Assembly: GCF_009928425.1 (NCBI RefSeq)
Contig: NZ_JAABNS010000001.1
Location: 1,922,001 to 1,986,000 of the forward strand
Length of the DNA stretch: 64,000 nucleotides
Reading direction: 5' to 3'
DNA from: Pseudarthrobacter sp. ATCC 49987
GTDB lineage: Bacteria > Actinomycetota > Actinomycetes > Actinomycetales > Micrococcaceae
Positions 35,765 to 44,984 of the stretch are shown piece by piece. The notes under the pieces were generated by a model. That model searched no databases. It had not been told where the DNA came from and worked only from the letters and a program-made list of their open reading frames with translations. A program made the position numbers and the translations under genes. Every line of letters starts with the position of its first letter. Positions within the stretch are counted from its first letter, which is position 1.

Positions 35765-36076
35765 CTACCGGGGCGCGTCAGCCAGTTTGAGTGGAATGTC
35801 GGTGTTTTCGTCCGTGTAGTAGCTTGCGCATACCCGGTGGTAGCCATCGGCTACATGCGCGGGAATGCCCCGGGCCAGTTCGCCCCTGACCATCAGGATG
35901 GGCGAGAGCTTCTTGCCTTCCTTGATCTTCGTCAGATCAGAGGTCACGTGGGCGTTGTCCTCGGGCAGCAGCACCAGCCTCGCAGCCCGGAGAATGTCCT
36001 TCGCCTTGCGGTGCTGGATTGGGGCGACCAAGAGCGACCCGACAATGGGGGGCCACGGGACCCGCCAGTCGGTCAT
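35765..36076 (-). CDS. small ParB-like-fold protein
   Basis: About 103 residues: MTDWRVPWPPIVGSLLVAPI, a DNAHVTSDLTKIKEGKKLSP helix, then MVRGELARGIPAHVADGYHR, which resembles the ParB/sulfiredoxin-like nuclease fold (D-G-x-H-R). Actinobacterial homologues of this size are uncharacterised. The start is not certain: ATG 36076 lacks a strong ribosome-binding site, and longer in-frame extensions upstream are not conserved-looking. The gap 36077-36352 holds nothing recognisable. Confidence 0.6.
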   Translation of the reverse strand: MTDWRVPWPPIVGSLLVAPIQHRKAKDILRAARLVLLPEDNAHVTSDLTKIKEGKKLSPILMVRGELARGIPAHVADGYHRVCASYYTDENTDIPLKLADAPR

Positions 36077-36352
36077 GACTTCGGAACAGGTGCCGCTCTT
36101 GGAATTGCCTCCCACTGCTGCCTCCACGGCGCGGATGGATAGTGGACTCACAGTACTCACGCCGTTGCACGCGGTCAACGGCGGCGCTGCTGTGGCGTGT
36201 GGACGCACTGAAACAGCCGATCGATGAGAAAAACTGAGGCATGCCAGATGGCCCCGGTCGGAAGCCTGACCCGGCTTAAACTCTGATCCTTCCAACAGCA
36301 ATGAGCCCTCGCGGTGTGCGCTAAGCCTCGAAGCAGCCTCCGGCCTGAAGGT

Positions 36353-36690
36353 TCATGGACTCCGTGGCCTTTCGCCGGGGAACACGATTCCGAGCTGGTT
36401 CCTGATGGCGTCGGCGACGGCCATGGTCCGGATGGATTCGGCGAGCGGCCGTTGCGGGACTTCCAGCTGCCCTGCCGCAATGGCACGGGCGACGGCGGCA
36501 GCATCGTAGTGCAGGCCGTCAAAGTGCCCTCAAAGTGCCCCCGGCCGGCCCTTCATAGGCCAGTCGGGTGCCGTCCGGGAAGCGGATGGCGAAGCCGCCA
36601 GGCATGTTGAACGGCCCGTCAGGGAGGCCTCCGTGCATCGCATGCTCCAGGCGATCGTATTGAAGCGCTCACGACGAAGCTTATGGGAGG
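36353..36690 (-). pseudogene. Gfo/Idh/MocA-family oxidoreductase C-terminal remnant
   Basis: Minus-strand segments in different frames give ERFNTIAWSM, then MHGGLPDGPFNMPGGFAIRF and PDGTRLAYEGPAGG, then HFDGLHYDAAAVARAIAAG up to GIVFPGERPRSP and a stop. One frame change is next to an exact 11-bp tandem duplication (36519-36540); without it PAGGHFDGLHYD reads through. The N-terminal Rossmann domain is absent. A second frame change lies near 36640. The gene is clearly dead. Confidence 0.75.
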
Positions 36691-36868
36691 GGACTGCTGT
36701 CATGGCGGATCGTGAGAATGGTGTCATGTGGATTCACACGTAATGCGTAATGAGGGGAGCGAAAGATCCTTCCTGCCACTGCGGCGGTCCCGGCAAACCT
36801 CACTGCACCCAGTAGAGAACCAGGGGTCGACGCTAGGCTGAAAGCTCCTCATGAATTAGTCTATTGAA

Positions 36869-37123
36869 ATGATTAATCCAAAGCTTGCCAAAAGACTTGC
36901 AACCATTTCCTTGACTCTTGCCATGGTGGCCGGTGGTAGTGTCCTGGCCGCGGCCCCAGCTCAGGCCATCACGGGCCCCGGCTGGACGCGCGCATGGACC
37001 ACGCCGCAGTCGTATTGCATCAAGGTGATGGGGCAATACGCGGCCAAGGGATACCTGACCACGGGATGCACCTACTACGGAACGTCTGCAAGTGGGGGCG
37101 GCTACTTCGACTACCACCGCTGA
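36869..37123 (+). CDS. small secreted two-cysteine protein
   Basis: An 84-residue precursor. MINPKLAKRLATISLTLAMV is a classical signal peptide ending at AAAPAQA, so the mature part is about 50 residues (from ITGPGWTRAWTTPQSYCIKV). It has two cysteines (YCIK and TGCTY) able to form one disulfide, and a Gly/Tyr-rich end GGGYFDYHR. No family recognised. It may be a small secreted effector or cell-envelope factor, but nothing proves this. A perfect 20-bp hairpin follows 16 bases after the stop. Confidence 0.72.
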   Translation: MINPKLAKRLATISLTLAMVAGGSVLAAAPAQAITGPGWTRAWTTPQSYCIKVMGQYAAKGYLTTGCTYYGTSASGGGYFDYHR

Positions 37124-37138
37124 TTCTCCTGCCAGCAA

Positions 37139-37188
37139 GTCGCGCTCCCAATGAGTACCTGATTGCCGGTACTCATTGGGAGCGCGAC
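37139..37188. terminator. perfect 20-bp hairpin
   Basis: Arms 37139-37158 and 37169-37188 (GTCGCGCTCCCAATGAGTAC and its exact complement) enclose a 10-base loop. No T-run follows on either strand, so it is not a canonical terminator, though its place after the secreted protein gene fits. The rest of the gap to 37498 shows no gene. Confidence 0.6.
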
Positions 37189-37498
37189 CTAATTGAATTG
37201 GTCAACTTCACCCAGAGCCTGCCCTGGTCGAGTGCAAAGGCTCCCGCTCGGTGGACAGAAGTCAGTATCGCCATCGCCGTGGCGCGCCGCGCCGCGCTGC
37301 GCTGCGGCGTGGCACGGCCGGTGCATCACCACCAAGCATGTGCTTTCCGACAACAGGCAACTGATAGTGGACTTTATGTCGGCGCCCATCGCCCCTCCCC
37401 AGCCCCAGCCCCAGGTGTATCTATCCGCCTTTGAAACCTAAGGCGCGATCCGGCGACTATCTGAGGACTGGCACCAGCCCTGCGCCATACATGTCGGC

Positions 37499-38158
37499 CT
37501 ACCGGGCCGTGCGACGAGTGAAGATCAGATGGACGACTCCGAATGGAGAAGGTGTCGCTTCGATTTCAAAGCGTTGCTCGAGTCCTTCGAGTCCATCCCA
37601 GAGCCGTTCGCCCCGGCCCAGGACGATCGGCACAAGGACGATGTGCATGTGGTCGATCAGATCGGCCTCGAGGAACTGTCGAACCGTGCTGACGCCGCCA
37701 CCGATCCGGACGTCGAGGTCACCGGCCAGGGCGCGGGCCTGCTTGAGCGCGGAGACGGGGTCGGCGTCAACGAAATGGAAGGTTGTTCCGCCTTCCATTT
37801 CGAGTACCGGCCGAGGATGGTGTGTCAGAACAACGACAGGGGTGTGGAAGACAGGGTTATCGCCCCACCATCCCTTCCATTCCTCGTCCTCCCACGGACC
37901 GCGTTGAGGGCCGAACTTGTTGCGCCCCATGATCTCCACGCCTATCCCGGGCCCCCACGTGCTGGCGAACGCCTCGTCGACGCCGAAGGATCCCTCCGAC
38001 TCCCCGTGGATGCCCATCTCGCGGAAGGTGCGCGTCTCGAAAGCCCACTCCACCAGCCGTGAGCCTGCGTGACCGAACGGAGCGTCGAGTTGCTGGCCCT
38101 CGCCGGCGCCGAAGCCGTCGAGGGAGACCGAGAAGTTATGCACGCGGACGAGGGACAT
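37499..38158 (-). CDS. dihydrofolate reductase-like (RibD C-domain) protein
   Basis: A 219-residue protein of the RibD-C/DHFR-like fold, MSLVRVHNFSVSLDGFGAGE. Hallmarks are SLDGF, IMGRNKFGP, VVVLTHHPRP, DVRIGGGVSTVRQFLEADL and the closing HLIFTRR. Members are NADPH-dependent reductases of mostly unknown substrate. ATG 38158 follows CAGGAGATGAC. It diverges from a truncated HxlR regulator, a common pairing in which the regulator controls the reductase. Confidence 0.87.
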   Translation of the reverse strand: MSLVRVHNFSVSLDGFGAGEGQQLDAPFGHAGSRLVEWAFETRTFREMGIHGESEGSFGVDEAFASTWGPGIGVEIMGRNKFGPQRGPWEDEEWKGWWGDNPVFHTPVVVLTHHPRPVLEMEGGTTFHFVDADPVSALKQARALAGDLDVRIGGGVSTVRQFLEADLIDHMHIVLVPIVLGRGERLWDGLEGLEQRFEIEATPSPFGVVHLIFTRRTAR

Positions 38159-38247
38159 GTCATCTCCTGAAGTGCTTGTCGTTCGCAATCACTTTATGGT
38201 GATCGAACCCAACGACTCAAGAGCGCCGATGGGAGAATAAAGCCGCG

Positions 38248-38496
38248 ATGCACCCGGAACCGCGTATCGGATTCCCCAACCATGCGGCGCTCGAGTTCCT
38301 CGGCGCCGGATGGGCGCTGCTGGTTCTGCGCGACGTGATCTGCGGCCACCCGCGCCACTTCAGGGAATTGCTGGCCCGGTCAGAGGAAGGCATCACCTCC
38401 CGCATCCTCGCCAGCGGCTTAAAGCACCTCGTGGATCCACCGCCATGGGCGTTCGGCCCGTGGGCTCATTCGGCGGTGCCCGTCTTCACGGCGTAA
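38248..38496 (+). pseudogene. truncated HxlR-type regulator
   Basis: Starting at ATG 38248, residues 1-62 carry the winged-helix core of HxlR proteins (NHAALEFLGAGWALLVLRDV, HFRELLARSEEGITSRILAS, LKHLVD). After about 38436 the frame reads PPPWAFGPWAHS, unlike any HxlR wing, and overlaps the 3' end of the opposite transglycosylase gene. Roughly 45-50 C-terminal residues are missing. The scar probably removed the regulator's end and the adjoining spacer. Confidence 0.7.
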
Positions 38497-39218
38497 GCGG
38501 TGGCTTGGGCCCGCACCTGGCGAATGTAAGGATCGGACTGGTTGTAGGAGTAGATGGCGTCGGTCCATCCTTGCGCGGTTGAGAGGTCACGGCCGTGGGC
38601 GCAGAGATAGGTCGCCGCGCTGAGGGCGGCGTCGTCGATATTGAACGGGTCCGCTGTTCCGTCCCCGTTCCCGTCCCGCCCCACAAGCTGCCAGGTGGAG
38701 GGAATGAACTGCATGGGTCCGACGGCGTGGTCCCAGCGGGTGTCGCCGTCCAGGGCACCCGCATCCGTGTCGGCGATGGCGGCGAATCCGGCGCCATTGA
38801 GGCTCGGGCCCACAATGGGGCCGCTCGACTGCCCTGCGGTGTTGAGGCTGCCGCCGCCGTAAGTTCCGTGCGCTGATTCGACGGAGCCGACAGCTGCCAC
38901 GGTGTTCCAGCCGATCCCGCACATCGGAGCGGAATCGTTGGCAGTGGCTGCCGCAGCAACGTAGGCCCGGAGCGCGCGGGCAGGGATCCCGGTCTGCGCG
39001 GCAGCCCGGATGAGCCACTGGGCATCCGGGCTCGGGGTCACGTTCACGGCAGTGGTGATCCCGGTGGATAACATGTGAAGCTTCGCCCCCGCTCGCGGAG
39101 GTGCAGAAAGAGGGCCTCGGGCCTCTGCGCCGGGCTGCCGGGTTGCCCAGAACGAGAAGGCGGTGATGAAGCCAACCGCAAGCAGGCTGACAACCATAAG
39201 GCGTTTTAGACGGAGCAC
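38466..39218 (-). CDS. lytic murein transglycosylase
   Basis: A 250-residue secreted cell-wall enzyme, MLRLKRLMVVSLLAVGFITA being the signal or anchor helix. The catalytic glutamate is in AVGSVESAHGTYGG; AVGPMQFIPSTWQLVGRDGN and NIDDAALSAATYLCAHGRDL are further MltB/Slt-type motifs, including a calcium-like DGNGDGTADP loop. It cleaves peptidoglycan with anhydromuramyl ends. It is transcribed alone; its 3' end overlaps the truncated HxlR frame. Confidence 0.9.
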   Translation of the reverse strand: MLRLKRLMVVSLLAVGFITAFSFWATRQPGAEARGPLSAPPRAGAKLHMLSTGITTAVNVTPSPDAQWLIRAAAQTGIPARALRAYVAAAATANDSAPMCGIGWNTVAAVGSVESAHGTYGGGSLNTAGQSSGPIVGPSLNGAGFAAIADTDAGALDGDTRWDHAVGPMQFIPSTWQLVGRDGNGDGTADPFNIDDAALSAATYLCAHGRDLSTAQGWTDAIYSYNQSDPYIRQVRAQATAYAVKTGTAE

Positions 39219-39244
39219 CGACTAATCAAACCATCCACGCTCCG

Positions 39245-39541
39245 TGACTGGTTGACGAAACGGTTCTCAGCGGATCAAGTAGGCCGTCGGGTCGGTCGCG
39301 GGTGCTTGGGCCGGCCACCCGGACCTGACACCAAACGCTCCACCCGGTGACGATCGTGTGCGTCGAGAACCGAGCCAGGTAACCGTCGGCGCCCTTCTGT
39401 TTCAGCGCGCCATGTCTTCCGCGTCCGGGACGTTTCGATCGCTGCGCCGTCGCGCGAGATGTTCAGGATGCAGAAATTGACACGTCCTGCCAGTTTCCCG
39501 TTGACGCCCAGTTCCAGAGGAAACCCGTTTGCGTTTCCGGT
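39245..39541 (-). other. possible coding remnant downstream of a membrane protein
   Basis: In the 323-base gap 39219-39541 the minus strand reads, in the same frame as the neighbouring gene after its TAG, GFPLELGVNGKLAGRVNFCI and LNISRDGAAIETSRT. This looks like protein sequence, possibly a lost domain, but no family is recognised and no start exists. Treat as uncertain. Confidence 0.3.
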
Positions 39542-39976
39542 CTATGAGTTGACGTTTGGCGGGGTTTCTCCGGTCCGGAGCTCGTCGCCGTGGGCGATGA
39601 TCGCGTAGATGATCAGCACGTCGATGGCGATGACGATCAAGGACCACCATGGCTGCGCCGGAATGAGCATCAGTTGAACGACCGCGCTGACGCCCGCAAC
39701 GACGACAGCAAGGACTCGAGCCCACGTTGCACCGGAGAAGAGCGCGACCGCGGTGAGGATCAAGAGCGCCCCAAGAGCCACATTCCACCAGCCCCACCCC
39801 TTGGCATCGAAGAGGAACAAAGTACCTGGTGTAGACAAGTAGTAGGTGTCGGGTCCTGTGAGCGCGACGAGGCCTTGAAGGCCGCTGAAAACGCCGTTGA
39901 TGATCAGAATGACTCCGGCGAAACGGACCCAACCGGTCCAGCCAGTCGAAGCGACAGGATGATGGGCAGTACTCAT
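39542..39976 (-). CDS. small four-helix membrane protein (DUF7144-like)
   Basis: A 144-residue protein with four likely helices: GWVRFAGVILIINGVFSGLQ, WWNVALGALLILTAVALFSG, ATWARVLAVVVAGVSAVVQL and PWWSLIVIAIDVLIIYAIIA. This arrangement occurs in a common actinobacterial membrane family without known function. ATG 39976 is the preferred start; an upstream ATG would add 15 unlikely residues. It ends at a TAG that is followed by coding-like sequence. Confidence 0.75.
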   Translation of the reverse strand: MSTAHHPVASTGWTGWVRFAGVILIINGVFSGLQGLVALTGPDTYYLSTPGTLFLFDAKGWGWWNVALGALLILTAVALFSGATWARVLAVVVAGVSAVVQLMLIPAQPWWSLIVIAIDVLIIYAIIAHGDELRTGETPPNVNS

Positions 39977-40350
39977 TTTGCCGACCGCTTTCCGTTGAAT
40001 GCTCTCTGCCGCCGGCCTCATGGTCGGCGCAGTCGTGACGTGAAGCTAGTACCAATTCCGACTATGTTCCTCGCAGTCCGGGCCGGTCAATCGCGATCCG
40101 ACGGACCGCCTCAGCTCCATCCTGTGCCTCCGGCGAAGTGCCGCACCTCATCCGCGCCGGGTGACCTCACGCACCGGGGTGGGCTTGCGGTCCTGTTCCG
40201 GCAGTTCGGCGGTGCCGGAGGGAAGGTTGTCCAGACCGAGGAACTGCCCGGAGGACCAGTGGAAGAACACGTCGGCCCTCCCCGCCATGAACGGTTAACG
40301 AGCGACAACGCTACCCAAACGCAGAGGGAGCCAGCCGGCCACCAACAAAA

Positions 40351-40372
40351 ATGGGCCCCCGAAGGGGCCCAA
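40351..40372 (-). terminator. small terminator hairpin next to a tRNA-derived repeat
   Basis: GGGCCCC and its complement around a 4-base loop, followed on the minus strand by CATTTTTG. It lies 55 bases after the 3' end of the tRNA-like repeat, where a tRNA gene terminator would be expected. Confidence 0.6.
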
Positions 40373-40426
40373 AGTGAACATTTGTCCACACTCAGCGGCC
40401 TACAAGCCCTTGAACAGGGAAAACAC

Positions 40427-40462
40427 GTGCCCGAGGTGGGACTCGAACCGGGTTCCAGCCCT
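40427..40462 (-). repeat. tRNA 3'-end-like repeat, copy 1 (candidate attachment site)
   Basis: 36 bases identical to 47497-47532. On the minus strand they include GGTTCGAGTCCC and end in ACCTCGGGCAC, the T-loop and acceptor 3' half of a tRNA. The 5' half of the T-stem no longer pairs and no tRNA body precedes it, so it is not a working tRNA gene. Weaker similarity between the two copies extends about 160 bases more (to about 40625). Such 3' tRNA halves are usual integrase attachment cores. I see no gene in the rest of the gap 39977-40986. Confidence 0.6.
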
Positions 40463-40986
40463 TGAATTTCCGCCACTCCCCCGCAAAACCTCCGCAATCC
40501 GGGCCAGCCCGGCACCAGTACGCCCGATCCGAAGCCCAGGAGTGTGCAAAATGTGCACACCCCTATTTTCCGTTCCGGAGCGCCACAGGCCACGTCGAAG
40601 GGATGCGGCGTTTGTTAGTACTGGCAGATCCACAGGCTGCAGCACTGTCGAATCCCGTACTCGACTAAACCCGCTGGCAGTAGAGGCTTCGGCTAAGGGC
40701 CGGAGCAACCTCCCGCCCTGACGGATATTCACGGCGTCCACCTCCGTTCAGTCATCTCATGACCGCATCTCAAGACACCCACCTGACCACACCAGCGAGC
40801 CCCGGTGACGACTTCGCCAATTCCCCTCCGATATCGGCCTTCTTAGTTCTGGAGTTGCAGTGGATTGCGATGAATCCGCCAACAGGGTGCGGGGGACCTT
40901 TTCCTCTGGGGTAGGCACATACCTTTCGACTGCACTGGAACTGTCAACTATCCGGTTGATGATTCTGCCCGATAGGAGAATGAGCA

Positions 40987-41891
40987 ATGGCGAAGAACCT
41001 GGTTCGGAGCGTAACGATCGATGCGCCAGCGGAGAAGGTTTTCTCCTTCCTGAGCGATCCGTCACATTGGATGCTGGCGTTCCCCGGTGAGTCAGAGGTC
41101 ACTGAAGTCAACATCAAGCCAGACGGAGTCGGCACCTCCGCGCGGTGGTCCGCCAAAATGTTCGGCATCAACATGTCTGTGACACACGAGCATCTGGAAG
41201 TGATTCCCAAACAGCGCATCGTGTCCAAGGCCTCGGTGGGTCCAGTGCTCACATTCTCCCTCGAGCCGGTGGCCGCCGGCACGGAACTAAGCGTTGAACA
41301 GAGCTTCGATATCCACCCGCCGTTCGTGCGGGTTCCGGTTCAGGCGCTCTTCGCCAGGTGGTCCGAAAGCGATATCGACGCCTTGGTGGCCAACATCAAG
41401 AGCTTGGTGGAGAGCGCCGTGAAGGCTGTCACCGAGGCCGAGATGGCGAAGCTCCCCCATACGCTGACGTGGTCCGGCGAAATCAGCATCGACGCCCCGG
41501 TGCAGCGCGTGTTCGATTTGGTGAAAGATCCGACCGTGTGGCTGGGACCCGAGGTCCAGATCACCAATTACAAGCCCTCGCCCAGGGCGTGGGGACAACG
41601 TTCGAGGCCGCGTGGAAGGTCCTTGGCATCCCGCTCAAGACGACGCACGAGTACACGGAGTTCGTTCCGGGCGAGCACTTCACGTCGAAGGCGGCGTTGG
41701 GTCCTGTCTTCAACGTGGCAGTGGCACCGGAAGACGGGGGGACCCTGCTGAGGATGCGGTCCGACGTCGTCCCGGCCAACTGGGCGGAGGCCGCGGTTGA
41801 CTCCCTCGTAATCAAGATCTCAGAGCGCAGCCAGGACGAACTCCTAGCCCGCATCAAAGCCACTACAGAAGCAATCGGCAGGCGATCCTAG
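40987..41891 (+). pseudogene. tandem SRPBCC-domain protein, frameshifted
   Basis: Two START-like domains in one protein. Domain 1 (MAKNLVRSVTIDAPAEKVFS through KLPHTLT) is intact. Domain 2 begins SGEISIDAPVQRVFDLVKDP and then changes frame at 41581-41587; one extra C (CCCCAGG instead of CCCAGG) restores NYKPSPQGVGTTFEAAWKVL and the normal end IKATTEAIGRRS at 41891. The protein would have about 301 residues. A one-base lesion or sequencing error is equally possible. ATG 40987 follows AGGAGAATGAGCA. Confidence 0.78.
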
Positions 41892-42813
41892 CACCACTGC
41901 GGGGACAAGCGCCGACTCCATGACCGGTAGCGCCTCCGGCGTCAGGTGAAGCATCAACGCCGGCGACCTTTGGCGATATCCCAACCACATCGTCGGCCGT
42001 CGTCGAAGGCCACCCCACGCTAGTACACGGTCCTGCGCGGCAGCGCGGACGCCTTCCGGGACGGCCGCGGCCGTCCCCAAGAACCGCATCGCAGCAAACG
42101 AACCTCAGCCACACAATGGGGCAAAGCAACGGTCCAGCCGCATCTGCTAACTCAGCAAAACCCACCATCCAGACTGAGCTGCTGCGGTGATTTCGGACAG
42201 CGGAATTAGTGGAAACCTCAAAGCATAATCAGAGACGAGCCGATGAAACTGCACGGCCGATTGTCAAGGTGACCCCAAAGACCCAGACGGTACGTGTCAG
42301 GAAACGTTGCAACGGACCCCAACCTGCTGTGAATGCGACAAGTCACTTGAAGCCGAATTGGTTAATGCCCCAACCGGACGGTAAAAACGCTCCCCCAACG
42401 CTTTATTACCCACTCCTGCGTCGCGGACATGAAGTCCATTGGGACTTCTCTTCGCCAGGCATGCGGGCAGCGGTTCTGGGCGCACAGCGCGGGGTCGGTG
42501 TGGTCCATCACAACCAGTGGCACACGACCCGCTCTGAAAGGGCGGGAACTATTGGATCCGACGCGGGCGGGTACAGGACGTCCTCCCTGCGGGGGCCGAC
42601 TTCGGCCGGGGGTTCTGGCTGTGCCGGTTCTTCCGGTTTTGCTGCGTCCTTTGCTGCGTCGACCATGGGCTGGTCAATGCGTGCCGAGTCCGTCTGGGTG
42701 GCTTTGAGCGCGTCGGCGTGATTGAAGGTTCCGCCAGAGTGCTTTATCTGCCTGTTCGACGCGCGACCCGGTACGGTTCACACCGCCATCGAGCGGGTGG
42801 CTAGGCTGGGTGG
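41892..42813. other. gene-poor 920-base interval
   Basis: No convincing gene. A minus-strand frame between about 42507 and 42722 reads as an Ala/Pro/Glu-rich tail (AAKDAAKPEEPAQPEPPAEV) and could be the C-terminus of a lost gene; no start or partner is found. The middle part (42180-42400) is less GC-rich than its surroundings. No repeat or RNA gene was recognised. Confidence 0.4.
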
Positions 42814-43506
42814 ATGGCGACAGTTATCCTCGTGCGGCACGGCCGCACCACAGCCAATGCCACTGGACTGCTGGCCGGCCGGGCCGTCGGCGTCAGCCTG
42901 GACCAGATCGGGCGCGACCAGGCGGCTCTGACCGGAGACCGGCTCGCGGCCGTGCGCGTAGTCGGGGTGGTGTCGAGCCCTCTTGAGCGCTGTCAGCAGA
43001 CCGCCCAGCTCATCCTCGATCGCCAGGCTGGCACGCCGTACGCGCCGGTCGATCTCGATCTCACCGAGTGCGACTACGGGCAGTGGCAGGGCCGCACGCT
43101 CCATGATCTCGCGACCGAGGATTTGTGGCCGGTTGTGCAGTCGCAACCGTCCGCCGTCGTCTTTCCCGGCGGTGAATCCATGGCCGCGATGCAGGCTCGG
43201 TCGGTGGCAGCGATTCGACGCCACGATGCAGCGTTCGAAGCCGAGTACGGGCCAGGGGCCGTGTGGGTGGCGGTGAGTCACGGTGACATCATCAAGTCAA
43301 TCCTCGCCGACGCGCTCGGCATGCACCTTGACCTGTTCCAGCGTATTAACGTGGGCCCCGCCTCCGTCTCGATCGTCCGCTACGGCGCTAGTCGGCCGAG
43401 CGTCCACGCGACCAACACCGACGCAGGTGATCTGTCGTGGTTGTCGAACGGCATCCACTCTGGCGATGCGCCGGTGGGCGGCGGTGCAGGGCAAAAGGAG
43501 CCATGA
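42814..43506 (+). CDS. histidine phosphatase-family protein (MSMEG_4193-type phosphomutase)
   Basis: A 230-residue phosphoglycerate-mutase-like enzyme. The catalytic RHG is in MATVILVRHGRTTANATGLL; the second His lies in VWVAVSHGDIIKSILADAL, with the arginine and glutamate pocket in SPLERCQQTAQLI and DLTECDYGQWQG. The family is named MSMEG_4193. It heads a three-gene set with DUF3090 and a SCO1664-type protein, a conserved actinobacterial group usually next to mycothiol ligase mshC; mshC is not seen here. Its role is not established. Confidence 0.9.
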   Translation: MATVILVRHGRTTANATGLLAGRAVGVSLDQIGRDQAALTGDRLAAVRVVGVVSSPLERCQQTAQLILDRQAGTPYAPVDLDLTECDYGQWQGRTLHDLATEDLWPVVQSQPSAVVFPGGESMAAMQARSVAAIRRHDAAFEAEYGPGAVWVAVSHGDIIKSILADALGMHLDLFQRINVGPASVSIVRYGASRPSVHATNTDAGDLSWLSNGIHSGDAPVGGGAGQKEP

Positions 43507-43530
43507 GCCTCATGTGCCTAAAATACTGAC

Positions 43531-44085
43531 ATGCCTACACGTGTTCATGAGTTTGCCTGGCCTGATCGGGTCGTCGTTGGCACCATTGGCCTTCCCGGGG
43601 CGCGCACGTTCTACCTGCAGGTGCGCGCAGGGACGCAGATCGTGAGTATTGCTTTGGAAAAACAGCAGTCGGCTCTGCTCGCGGAGAAGATCGACGAAAT
43701 TCTCGACCAGCTCATCACCGTCGAGGGCAACCCTTTCAGCGTTCCCACGAGTACTCCCATTGAACTTGTCGACAATGACCAGCTTGAGGCCGTTCAGGAG
43801 CAGTTTCGCACCGGCGCCATGAGCTTAGGTTGGGACCCAACCACGGCCCAGGTCGTAATAGAGGCCTACCCCGTCACCGATGTCGATGCTGATGACAACG
43901 ACCAATCGCTTGATGAGGACGGCGCTAACGAGCCCGAAATGCTGCTGGTGCGAATGCCGGTCGGCACCGCCCGCGCATTCGCCAAGCGCACCCGTGAGAT
44001 CGTGGGCGCGGGGCGTCCGACGTGCCCGCTCTGCGGTTACCCCATGGACGCCGACGGGCACATCTGCACCCTTCCCGAGGCCTGA
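43531..44085 (+). CDS. DUF3090 family protein
   Basis: A 184-residue protein, MPTRVHEFAWPDRVVVGTIG, with the features of DUF3090: RTFYLQVRAGTQIVSIALEK, an acidic middle (DVDADDNDQSLDEDGANEPE), VRMPVGTARAFAKRTREIV and a C-terminal zinc-type pair of CxxC and Cys (CPLCGYPMDADGHICTLPE). It is in the middle of the three-gene set and its stop overlaps the next start (TGATG). Its conserved cysteines suggest a structural metal. Molecular function unknown. Confidence 0.92.
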   Translation: MPTRVHEFAWPDRVVVGTIGLPGARTFYLQVRAGTQIVSIALEKQQSALLAEKIDEILDQLITVEGNPFSVPTSTPIELVDNDQLEAVQEQFRTGAMSLGWDPTTAQVVIEAYPVTDVDADDNDQSLDEDGANEPEMLLVRMPVGTARAFAKRTREIVGAGRPTCPLCGYPMDADGHICTLPEA

Positions 44086-44852
44086 TGCCGGCGCCGGACC
44101 TAGTGACCGCCGAGCTGACGCTCACCGGCCGCATCACGACGGCTTCAAACGCTACATTTCTGGGCAGCATCGGCGACGTGGTGGTCGTCTATAAGCCGAT
44201 AGCAGGCGAAAGTCCGCTGTGGGATTTTCCCCAAGGCACCCTGGCTCACCGGGAGGTGGCCGCCTATCTGGTCTCGCAGGCCTTCGGCTGGGACGTCGTG
44301 CCGCACACCTGGCTGCGCGATGGTCCGATGGGCGAAGGAATGGTGCAGCTGTGGCAGGAGCAAGACCCCGCCCAAAGCGCCGTGAACCTGGTCGCGACGG
44401 ACCACGTGCCGGAGACGGGCTGGAAACACGTTCTCGAGGGACGAGATGAGAACGGACGGATGGTCGCCCTCGTTCACGAAGACTCGCCAGCGCTCAGACG
44501 CATGGCGGTGTTCGACATCGTCGTCAACAACGCCGACCGCAAAGGCGACCACATTCTTGCCATGACGGACGGACACCGGCACGGCGTGGACCATGGGCTC
44601 ACATTTCACCGTGACCACAAGCTGCGCACGGTGCTGTGGGGATGGCTGGGAGACGCTCTGACCGCCGAGGAACGCGACGGCATCGATCGTGTCAGCGAAG
44701 GACTGCACGGTGGGCTGGGCCGAAACCTGGCGGACTTGCTCAGCGCTGAAGAAATCGCATCGCTCGCCACGCGCTGCGCCCGGTTGCGCTTGGCAGGGCG
44801 GTTTCCGGCTCCGAGCGGTGAGATGCCGGCGGTGCCCTGGCCGCTGTTCTAA
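44085..44852 (+). CDS. SCO1664-family kinase-like protein
   Basis: A 255-residue protein of the SCO1664 family, distantly like PI3/PI4 kinases: VVYKPIAGESPLWDFPQGTL carries the nucleotide-binding Lys, then AYLVSQAFGWDVVPHTWLRD, DIVVNNADRKGDHILAMTDG with the catalytic Asn-Asp part and GVDHGLTFH with the metal-binding Asp. Its substrate is unknown. ATG 44085 overlaps the stop of DUF3090, so they are translated together. Confidence 0.92.
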   Translation: MPAPDLVTAELTLTGRITTASNATFLGSIGDVVVVYKPIAGESPLWDFPQGTLAHREVAAYLVSQAFGWDVVPHTWLRDGPMGEGMVQLWQEQDPAQSAVNLVATDHVPETGWKHVLEGRDENGRMVALVHEDSPALRRMAVFDIVVNNADRKGDHILAMTDGHRHGVDHGLTFHRDHKLRTVLWGWLGDALTAEERDGIDRVSEGLHGGLGRNLADLLSAEEIASLATRCARLRLAGRFPAPSGEMPAVPWPLF

Positions 44853-44984
44853 GTGAATTACGACTACGGGCTTCGCAGGGTGCGTCACGCTGATGGCATG
44901 GATCTTAAGGCAGCGGCGGAGCCCAGCATTCCTGAGCGCGAGCTCGACTGGAGATTTTCCTGGCAGCGCACCATCGCAACGAAA

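Noticed and set aside
37139..37188. CRISPR or transposon end
   Set aside because: Only one inverted pair, no spacer series and no transposase or target duplication nearby.
40427..40500. An intact tRNA gene, possibly Leu-type, on the minus strand
   Set aside because: T-stem does not pair, and no anticodon arm or matching 5' acceptor GCCCGAG is present at the right distance.
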